From contig MGVN01000006.1 in the NCBI GenBank assembly GCA_001800515.1, forward strand, positions 1 to 21,676: 21,676 bases of DNA, given 5' to 3'. The stretch's first letter is position 1. Every line of letters starts with the position of its first letter. Of this stretch, positions 15,475-21,676 are shown piece by piece. This DNA comes from Elusimicrobia bacterium RIFOXYB2_FULL_49_7. Its GTDB lineage: Bacteria; Fibrobacterota; OXYB2-FULL-49-7. The notes below the pieces were generated by a model that did no database searches, was not told the origin of the DNA, and worked only from the letters and a program-made list of their open reading frames with translations. A program made the translations under genes and the position numbers.

Positions 15475-17079
15475 ATGATATTCCGCTGTTGGCGTACAAT
15501 ACGTTATCTGAAGTGGAGACAAATATACTATCGTTTTCGATACGCATTTCCCCATTTTCTGAATTCTCCTAGTATTTCATTTTCCTTTTTTACGGAAAAG
15601 CTGGTTTCGCGATTTCCATTTCCCCTTCTTTCCCCCCCCTCTTTTGATGGCAAACAGTGTTTTACTTTCATTAATCAGACACACGCGTTAGAAGGGAATA
15701 ATTGGAATGATGTGTCCAGGGAAAAGCTTTGGCTCTATCATCTTCATTATCAGCAGTATTTGCTCCAGGAAGATTGTGATGCCGCCTATTGGGTCAGAAA
15801 GTGGATTCAGGATAATCCACCTTATCAAGGCAATGGATGGGAACCTTACCCTATTTCGCTTCGATTATTTTCCTGGATAAAAGTGGCTATTCAGAAAAAA
15901 ATAGTATTGGATGAGGATGTGTTATCGACCTTTTCGCGTATGGTCTCCAGGCTATATAGCCGGATAGAATTTCACTTGGACGGCAATCATTTACTGGAAA
16001 ATTTGCTTGCCCTTTATCTTGCTTCATATTTTTTTGAACATACCGATTTTAGAAATCGTCGGATTCGGGAACGGATTGAAAGCCTTCTAAAGAAAGCGTT
16101 GGATGAACAATTCCTGGAGGATGGAGGGCATTATGAACGCACTCCGATGTATCAGGCTATTTTGATGGAAAGAATAGCGGATTTGCTTAATATTGTCGAC
16201 AGAAATTATTGTCCCGAGTTACAGGATAAGCTGGTGATAATTCTCAGACGGGGAATGCGCTGGTTAAATACCATGGCCCCTTTTGGAAGGATCGCTCTTT
16301 TTAATGATTCTGCTTATAATGGAACCCCTGATTTAAATGGACTCAATCCTTATGTCGCCCGAATTCTTAACGAATCTGTTGATTCATTGGTTCAGCCATT
16401 GGATTCAATGATACCATCAGGCTATATTCGGGTTGGATGTGGAGACTGGACTATCATTCAAGATGTCGGGCCCGTTGGGCCGGATCACCAACCCGGGCAT
16501 TCTCATTGCGATATGTTATCTTTTTGTGCTTGGTTAAATGGGCAGGAAATTATTGTTGACTCGGGGAATTGCACTTATCGCAAGGGAGAGATGCGTCAGT
16601 ATTGTCGTTCAACACGAGCGCATAATACGGTTACGCTAAATGATATGGAGCAAGCCGAGATTTGGGCAAGTCATCGAGTGGGTCGGCGTGGTTATCCCGT
16701 AGTCCCTCAAATAGAATGTTCCAGTCAACGAATATCAATGAAATCCGGGCACATGGCATATCATTTTCTGCCAGGAAAGCCAACCGTTGTCAGGAACATT
16801 ATTCTTGATAATAATAGATTAATGGTTGAAGATAGGGTTGAAAGCAATCATGAGATAGTATGTGCCAGTTACCTCCATTTTTCTCCAAATGTGTCCATTC
16901 AGAAGATTGGAAAGGATATCATTGTTATCGCAGATAGTCGTCGAATTCGTATCAGTAGTTCTGTTGAAGGAATACTTGAAAAAGGTTACTATTGCCCTGA
17001 TTTTGGAAAAATAATTGAGAATACGGTTGTACGATTTGTTTTTAAGAATAAGTTAGAATATGTGTTGACGCCGATATAA
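15475..17079 (+). CDS. Heparinase II/III family protein (putative polysaccharide lyase)
   Basis: The protein has 534 residues. It opens with CWRTIRYLKWRQIYYRFRY, the usual start of cytoplasm-style heparinase-like proteins in polysaccharide clusters, with no signal peptide. The N-terminal (alpha/alpha) toroid follows, with LHYQQYLL, HLDGNHLLENLLALYLAS and GGHYERTPMYQAILMER. The C-terminal beta domain has PGHSHCDMLSFCAWLNG (P340-G356; H342 and H344 prominent) and RSTRAHNTVTLNDMEQ. Family members cleave uronic-acid polymers by beta-elimination. In an assembly cluster this may trim, release or turn over polymer, or act in a non-lyase role (inference). Its stop abuts the next ATG with no gap. Confidence 0.87.
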   Translation: MIFRCWRTIRYLKWRQIYYRFRYAFPHFLNSPSISFSFFTEKLVSRFPFPLLSPPSFDGKQCFTFINQTHALEGNNWNDVSREKLWLYHLHYQQYLLQEDCDAAYWVRKWIQDNPPYQGNGWEPYPISLRLFSWIKVAIQKKIVLDEDVLSTFSRMVSRLYSRIEFHLDGNHLLENLLALYLASYFFEHTDFRNRRIRERIESLLKKALDEQFLEDGGHYERTPMYQAILMERIADLLNIVDRNYCPELQDKLVIILRRGMRWLNTMAPFGRIALFNDSAYNGTPDLNGLNPYVARILNESVDSLVQPLDSMIPSGYIRVGCGDWTIIQDVGPVGPDHQPGHSHCDMLSFCAWLNGQEIIVDSGNCTYRKGEMRQYCRSTRAHNTVTLNDMEQAEIWASHRVGRRGYPVVPQIECSSQRISMKSGHMAYHFLPGKPTVVRNIILDNNRLMVEDRVESNHEIVCASYLHFSPNVSIQKIGKDIIVIADSRRIRISSSVEGILEKGYYCPDFGKIIENTVVRFVFKNKLEYVLTPI

Positions 17080-18291
17080 ATGAACATTCTTTTTCTCACC
17101 CATTATTTCCCGCCGGAAGGAAACGCTCCGGCTTCCCGAACCTATGAAAACGCCAAACGGTGGGTTAAAGCGGGCCACGAGGTTCGCATACTGACCTGTG
17201 TGCCCAACTGCCCGGACGGGATTATTTATCCGGGATATCAAAACCGTTTTTTTCAGAGAGAACGGATGGATGGAATCGAGGTTTTGCGTGTCTGGACATG
17301 GCTTGCTCCGAATAAGGGCCACGCCCGGCGAATTTTGAATTATTTGAGTTACATGGTCATGGCGATGATGGTTGGCCTCTTTCTTCGCAAGCCGGATATC
17401 ATGATTGCAACCTCGCCCCAATTTTTCTGCGGTATTGCCGGGATGGTTCTCAAGAAGATTCGGCGGTTTCGTTTTATCCTGGAGATTCGGGATATCTGGC
17501 CTGAATCTATTACCACCGTCGGGGCCATGAAAAAGGGTTGGATCATTTCTTTTCTGGAATGGCTGGAAAAGGCGATGTATCGCAGCGCGGACCATATCGT
17601 CGCAGTGGGAGAGGGGTATCGTCAAAACATTCTGAGCAAAGGCGTGACGGAAAAAAAGACATCGGTCATTTACAATGGCGCGGATTTGGAAAAATACATT
17701 CCGGGGGATCGGGACAATGCTTTTTCAAAACGGTATGGCTTGGATGCCCGCAAGCGAATCGGTTATATCGGTACGGTCGGTATGGCGCATGGTCTGGAAG
17801 TGATGTTGCGGGCCGCGCAAAAGACCCTGTCCACGAATTGGACATGGATGATTGTGGGTGACGGAGCCAGGCAGGAGGCGTTGGAAAAAGAGGCCAACCG
17901 GATGGGGTTGACGAATCTTGTTTTTACCGGCCGTTTGCCTAAAGAGGAGATGCCGCTGGTCTGGTCCAGTCTCGACATCTGCTTTATCCATTTGAAGAAG
18001 TCCGATCTTTTTTCAACCGTCATTCCGTCCAAGATGTTTGAGGCCATGGCCATGGAAAAGCCCATTCTGATGGGTGTGTTGGGCGAGGCCGGGGACATTC
18101 TGGAGCGGTCAGGGGCCGGTTTCGTGGTTGAGCCGGAAAATGAGGATGCGCTAATAGATAAAGTGAATTTTCTTTTTTCTTCGCCTGAATCAATGCTCGA
18201 AATGGGAAAAAAAGGACGGTCTTTTGTCCGACAGGAGTTTAATCGGGATAATCTGGCAGAAGAATATTTAAAGAGGATACAGGAAATATGA
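17080..18291 (+). CDS. WbuB-like GT4 glycosyltransferase
   Basis: The protein has 403 residues and its ATG follows the heparinase stop directly. The N-terminus FLTHYFPPEGNAPASRTYE, the LEIRDIWPES segment (134-143) and PSKMFEAMAMEKPILMG (E321) define the WbuB/WbnE-like group of GT4 enzymes. In E. coli WbuB transfers L-FucNAc; here the donor is unknown. Base composition and codon use turn more GC-rich from its first codons compared with the upstream cluster. It is coupled to the epimerase by an ATGA overlap, suggesting the pair travel together. Confidence 0.9.
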   Translation: MNILFLTHYFPPEGNAPASRTYENAKRWVKAGHEVRILTCVPNCPDGIIYPGYQNRFFQRERMDGIEVLRVWTWLAPNKGHARRILNYLSYMVMAMMVGLFLRKPDIMIATSPQFFCGIAGMVLKKIRRFRFILEIRDIWPESITTVGAMKKGWIISFLEWLEKAMYRSADHIVAVGEGYRQNILSKGVTEKKTSVIYNGADLEKYIPGDRDNAFSKRYGLDARKRIGYIGTVGMAHGLEVMLRAAQKTLSTNWTWMIVGDGARQEALEKEANRMGLTNLVFTGRLPKEEMPLVWSSLDICFIHLKKSDLFSTVIPSKMFEAMAMEKPILMGVLGEAGDILERSGAGFVVEPENEDALIDKVNFLFSSPESMLEMGKKGRSFVRQEFNRDNLAEEYLKRIQEI

Positions 18292-19412
18292 AAATCATCA
18301 ATGTGTGTGGCGCCCGCCCCAATTTCATGAAAATAGCGCCCATTATGGAGGCCATGAAACAGTCGTCTGTGATCAAGCCCTTTCTGGTTCATACGGGTCA
18401 GCACTATGATGAAAAAATGTCCAAATCGTTTTTTGATGCACTTGGTATTCCCAAGCCGGATATGGATTTGGAGGTCGGTTCCGGAAGTCATGCGGTTCAG
18501 ACCGCCAAAATCATGGTTGAGTTTGAAAAAGTGGTGCAGGCTATTAAGCCTGATCTGGTGCTGGTGGTGGGCGATGTTAATTCCACTATGGCATGCGCCA
18601 TTGTAGCGAAGAAACTGTGGATTCCGGTCGCTCATGTGGAAGCCGGATTGCGCAGTCGGGACTTGGCCATGCCCGAAGAAATCAATCGATTGGTGACGGA
18701 TTCCATTACCGATTATTTCTTCATCACGGATCCGGATGCCAAGGCGAATCTGCAACAGGAAGGGGTGCCTCTTAAACGGATTTTCTTTGCAGGAAATGTC
18801 ATGATAGATACCTTGCTTAAAAATCTTCCCAAAGCGGATAAACAAAATATTCTTTCAAGATTGGCACTTGAACCGGGTGAGTATGCGGCCATGACACTGC
18901 ATCGGCCTTCCAATGTGGATGATAAGAAAGTTTTATCAGGTCTGGTGGGTGCGTTTGAAACGATTCAGAAGAGGATTAAAATAGTATTTCCCGTTCATCC
19001 AAGAACACGCAAGCAGTTTGACGAGTTTGGCCTTTCTGATAAGATAAAGGGGATGACTAATTTTATCTTAACAGATCCGCTCAATTATCATGAAATGCTG
19101 AAGCTGAATAAAGAGGCTAAGTTCGTACTGACCGATTCCGGCGGCATTCAGGAAGAAACCACGGTTCTCGGCATTCCCTGTATTACGATGCGGAATAATA
19201 CGGAACGGCCCATAACCGTGACGCAGGGAACGAATGAAGTGGTGGGGAACAATCCGGGAAAGATTGTTAAAGCATGCGAAAAGATTTTGTCCGGAAAATG
19301 GAAGAGGGGGCGAGTCCCTGCAAAATGGGATGGAAAAGCAGGTGTGCGAATCGTGGCTGAGCTTGAGAAAATATGGAAAAAAAGGAACCAAGATGCAAGT
19401 CCCCTTGCTTGA
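18288..19412 (+). CDS. wecB: Non-hydrolysing UDP-N-acetylglucosamine 2-epimerase (WecB type)
   Basis: The protein has 374 residues, standard length. The signature GARPNFMKIAPI is at 8-19. Residues lining up with the E. coli active site are D96 (VVGDVNST), E118 (HVEAGLRSRD), E131 and R134 (PEEINR), and H205 (LHRPSNVDD). TDSGGIQEE binds the nucleotide. It interconverts UDP-GlcNAc and UDP-ManNAc. A related role on UDP-2,3-diacetamido uronic acids (WbpI type) cannot be excluded, because a DegT aminotransferase follows. A GGA-containing RBS lies 5-8 nt before the ATG. Confidence 0.92.
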   Translation: MKIINVCGARPNFMKIAPIMEAMKQSSVIKPFLVHTGQHYDEKMSKSFFDALGIPKPDMDLEVGSGSHAVQTAKIMVEFEKVVQAIKPDLVLVVGDVNSTMACAIVAKKLWIPVAHVEAGLRSRDLAMPEEINRLVTDSITDYFFITDPDAKANLQQEGVPLKRIFFAGNVMIDTLLKNLPKADKQNILSRLALEPGEYAAMTLHRPSNVDDKKVLSGLVGAFETIQKRIKIVFPVHPRTRKQFDEFGLSDKIKGMTNFILTDPLNYHEMLKLNKEAKFVLTDSGGIQEETTVLGIPCITMRNNTERPITVTQGTNEVVGNNPGKIVKACEKILSGKWKRGRVPAKWDGKAGVRIVAELEKIWKKRNQDASPLA

Positions 19413-20499
19413 TCTGAAAGCCCAATATCAGACCATCAAACCCGAACTGGATCGCGCAGTGCAATCCGTGGTGGAGGCACAGGAGTTCATCCTGGGGCCC
19501 CGTGTAGAGCATTTTGAAAAGGAAATGGCTGATTATTTGGGTGTCCGTTTTACCTTGGGCGTCTCTTCCGGAACAGATGCGCTTCTGCTTGCCCTCATGG
19601 CTTTGGACATCGGACCCGGCGATGAAGTCATTACCACACCCTACACTTTCTTTGCCACAGCCGGCAGTATCTGGCGCATGGGCGCCAAACCGGTTTTTGT
19701 GGACATTTGCCCGGACACTTTCAATATCAATCCGGATTTGATCGAAAAGAAAATTACTCGAAAAACCAAGGCCATCATGCCGGTTCATTTATTCGGTCAG
19801 TCTGCTGACCTGGATCCTATTTTGGCTTTGGCAACTAAACATGGACTTAAAATCATTGAGGATGGCGCTCAGGCCATTGGCACCCGTTATAAGGGAAAAG
19901 TATCCTGTACATTGGGCGATGTCGGTGCACTTTCTTTTTTCCCTTCGAAAAATCTTGGTGGATTCGGCGATGGCGGCATGGTGGTCACGAATTCCGAAGC
20001 GCTCTTTGCCAAGATGAAGCTGCTTAGGACGCATGGCGCGGAAAACCGTTATTTTCATAAGATGGTCGGTGCTAATTTCCGGCTCGATGCGCTTCAGGCA
20101 GCGGTCTTGTCTGTTAAGTTGAAACACCTTGACGAATGGACAATGAAGCGACAGCAGAATGCGGCTTTTTATAATAATGCGTTCAAGAATAGTCCGGTTC
20201 GCATCCCAGTCGTTCATCCGGAAAATGGTTCGATTTACAATCAATATGTCGTGCGACTTTCGAACCGGGACAAAGTGATGGTCATTTTGAATGAGAAAAA
20301 GATTGGAAATGCCATCTATTATCCCTTGCCCCTTCACTTACAGGAATGTTTCACTTCTCTTGGGTATAAAGTTGGCGATTTTCCGGTATCAGAGGCGGCA
20401 GCCAAAGAGACGCTGGCATTACCTATCTATCCGGAGTTATCGGAAGAACAATTGGCGTTTGTTGCGGAAACGGTTATGTCTGCCTGCCTGCTCAAATGA
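19393..20499 (+). CDS. DegT/DnrJ/EryC1/StrS family PLP-dependent sugar aminotransferase
   Basis: I chose ATG 19393, after AAAGGA with a 6-nt gap and overlapping wecB by 20 nt. The protein from it, MQVPLLDLKAQYQTIKPEL, is the family's normal start. It has 368 residues. GVSSGTDALLLAL (56-68), IIEDGAQAIG (154-163; D157 pairs with the PLP ring nitrogen) and the Schiff-base lysine K186 in FFPSKNLGGFGDGG are all present, as is RLDALQAAVL. The enzyme would aminate a keto nucleotide sugar. WbpE-like action in the UDP-ManNAc3NAcA pathway fits with the neighbouring epimerase, but the matching dehydrogenases and acetyltransferase are not in the window. Confidence 0.92.
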   Translation: MQVPLLDLKAQYQTIKPELDRAVQSVVEAQEFILGPRVEHFEKEMADYLGVRFTLGVSSGTDALLLALMALDIGPGDEVITTPYTFFATAGSIWRMGAKPVFVDICPDTFNINPDLIEKKITRKTKAIMPVHLFGQSADLDPILALATKHGLKIIEDGAQAIGTRYKGKVSCTLGDVGALSFFPSKNLGGFGDGGMVVTNSEALFAKMKLLRTHGAENRYFHKMVGANFRLDALQAAVLSVKLKHLDEWTMKRQQNAAFYNNAFKNSPVRIPVVHPENGSIYNQYVVRLSNRDKVMVILNEKKIGNAIYYPLPLHLQECFTSLGYKVGDFPVSEAAAKETLALPIYPELSEEQLAFVAETVMSACLLK

Positions 20500-21238
20500 C
20501 AGCAGAGGTGATCGGCAAGATGGATTTCATGACCGCCAGCGCATCCAGGATATCCTCATCCGATTCATAGTGCTCAATGGAATACCAAAACGGTTTTTCT
20601 GCGAACCGGGAAAGCACGTTCCGGAAGGCCGTCGGAGCCTGGCTGACAGGAAGAGGGATATAGTCGTTCCGTTCATTTCGGTAACCCCACTTGATGTGGA
20701 AATGACATAAGAAGGGGGCCAGCTTTTCGGCCGCGGATTCCATTGTCTCCCCTGTTTCATGGGTATTATACAAATCAAGAATGACTTTGAGATTGGGTGC
20801 ATTGGTAGCGTGAAGAAGGGCGAGGGTGTTGTCCGCCGTATTATGCCGCGGCTGTCCGCCGTGCGTTTCCAGATAGACCTCCAAATCCGCTTCCTTTGCC
20901 TGTGAACAGAATTCTCTGAGTCGGGCAGGAAGGTTATCTGTGGGATTGAACGTATCACCGAAAACTTTGATTCCCTGAGCCCCGAGCGTTTTTGCATAAT
21001 GCAGCAGGACCGGGCTATGTTCCCAAAAACAACTGCCCCAGGGTGCGGAAATACAGACAACCGAAATGTTTTTTTCTTTGAGAGTTGCGGTTAAGGGGGT
21101 CAAGGCAAGTGTGGCCAGTTGGGGCAGCCAAATTTCGATACCCTGAATACCCAGACGGGATATGGTGTCTATGATTGAAGGGAGGGGTTTCCGGGAACCC
21201 CAGCTTAGGGAGCAGATGGCCGAACGATACTGGTTCAT
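20492..21238 (-). CDS. TIM-barrel sugar phosphate isomerase/epimerase (AP endonuclease 2 family)
   Basis: The protein has 248 residues from the ATG at 21238, which overlaps the upstream dehydrogenase stop as ATGA; the frame stays open further upstream but that part is not family-like. Xylose isomerase-like features are GIEIWLPQ (33-40), YLETHGG (122-128, E124), VILDLYNTHETGE (152-164, D155), HFHIKWG (179-185, H181) and WYSIEHYE (218-225, E222). These are the four expected metal-ligand positions. Such proteins isomerise or epimerise sugars or cyclitols; the substrate here is unknown. Its stop overlaps the converging aminotransferase by 8 bp, so the two operons meet end to end. Confidence 0.85.
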   Translation of the reverse strand: MNQYRSAICSLSWGSRKPLPSIIDTISRLGIQGIEIWLPQLATLALTPLTATLKEKNISVVCISAPWGSCFWEHSPVLLHYAKTLGAQGIKVFGDTFNPTDNLPARLREFCSQAKEADLEVYLETHGGQPRHNTADNTLALLHATNAPNLKVILDLYNTHETGETMESAAEKLAPFLCHFHIKWGYRNERNDYIPLPVSQAPTAFRNVLSRFAEKPFWYSIEHYESDEDILDALAVMKSILPITSAVI

Positions 21239-21676
21239 GTCATTAACTGAAAGCGTTCTGGGGTAACGGGATGCCGGAGCGTATCGCCCCGAAGGTATCG
21301 CTTGAGGTTTGCAAGAGCGGTTTCCTGAAGACAATGTTTTTCCTGCAACCCGATTTGGGAGAGGACATGCCCTGTAAAAATGACATTAGGCAGGTTGATC
21401 AACGGTGATGCTTTCCAATCATCCTCGTTATCAATAACGTCCACACCTGCATTAATATGTCCCTCTGAGAGAATCCGTGCCAAGTCTTTCTCAACAACCA
21501 GAGGGCCTCGGGCGGTGTTGATCAGTATCCCATCTTTTGGCATGAGAGACAGTCGGCGGTAGTCTACTGAACCGCGAGTGGCTTCGTTCAAACCGGCGTG
21601 AATGGTCACAATGTCGTTTTCTGCAAAGAGCGAATCCAAAGTAGGGTGCCGGGCCAAGCCTTCAGGTATTTCCGTG
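21235..21676 (-). CDS. D-isomer-specific 2-hydroxyacid dehydrogenase, C-terminal part (5' end outside window)
   Basis: The frame is open to the window edge (TEIPEGLARHPTLDSL...), so the start lies beyond 21676. The piece contains the second half of the NAD-binding domain: DIVTIHAGLNEATRG, then GILINTARGPLVVE with the catalytic Arg of NTARG, AGVDVID with the following acidic NEDD, and FTGHVLSQ holding the catalytic His. A substrate-domain tail (LQETALANLKRYLRGD) follows. Family members reduce 2-oxoacids or oxidise 2-hydroxyacids (PGDH-like). Coupled to the TIM-barrel gene, it may belong to a sugar or sugar-acid pathway (inference). Confidence 0.88.
   Translation of the reverse strand, partial: TEIPEGLARHPTLDSLFAENDIVTIHAGLNEATRGSVDYRRLSLMPKDGILINTARGPLVVEKDLARILSEGHINAGVDVIDNEDDWKASPLINLPNVIFTGHVLSQIGLQEKHCLQETALANLKRYLRGDTLRHPVTPERFQLMT

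Noticed and set aside
17763..18845. Long minus-strand frame of 360 codons.
   Set aside because: It lies opposite the WbuB-like and WecB genes, has no family-like segment, and is a codon-bias shadow of conserved genes.
19234..19392. Upstream extension of the DegT aminotransferase frame.
   Set aside because: It runs inside wecB in another phase and adds residues not seen in the family. ATG 19393 has a good RBS and the normal N-terminus.

Overview
The window reads as the accessory surface-polysaccharide locus of a Gram-negative bacterium. Wzz, Wzx and Wzy are all present, which implies an O-antigen or capsule built at the inner membrane and exported. No rRNA, tRNA or CRISPR array was seen. G+C is moderate and uneven: AT-rich through the middle and visibly richer after about 17080. 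The lineage cannot be fixed from sequence alone. A Desulfobacterota-like or PVC/Omnitrophota-like anaerobe would fit the gene styles, but this is a weak inference.

Region 1 (1-3639) is a small stress/defence-type island. It holds the 3' part of an AlbA_2/RecG-like regulator with a C-terminal HTH. Next come an AbiEii-like nucleotidyltransferase, an unrecognised 101-residue protein, and a MNT nucleotidyltransferase with its HEPN partner. After the HEPN gene (3150-3514) the island is repeated in fragments: a second copy of the regulator's HTH end, then a second copy of the MNT/HEPN junction, both broken. The regulator also carries a perfect fourfold 12-bp in-frame repeat.

Region 2 (3640-20499) is a long run of plus-strand genes with short gaps or overlaps. 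The order is: methyltransferase, glutaminase-less asparagine-synthase-like protein, Wzz, Wzx, methyltransferase, GT4 glycosyltransferase, Wzy, GT4 broken by one in-frame TAG, GT4, pyruvyl transferase, methyltransferase, heparinase II/III-family protein, WbuB-like GT4, WecB-type UDP-GlcNAc 2-epimerase, and DegT-family sugar aminotransferase. Together they would make nucleotide-activated amino sugars (WecB, DegT), join and decorate them into a repeat unit (GT4s, methyltransferases, pyruvyl transferase, possible amidation by the AsnB-like protein), flip it (Wzx), polymerise it (Wzy) and set chain length (Wzz). The heparinase-family protein would trim or release polymer. No initiating phosphoglycosyltransferase is in the window. 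The style changes near 17080, between the AT-rich strain-specific genes and the more GC-rich WbuB/WecB/DegT block.

Region 3 (20492-21676) is a convergent minus-strand pair. It comprises a D-2-hydroxyacid dehydrogenase that runs off the window and a TIM-barrel sugar isomerase/epimerase coupled to it by an ATGA overlap. This pair looks like carbohydrate metabolism rather than polysaccharide assembly.
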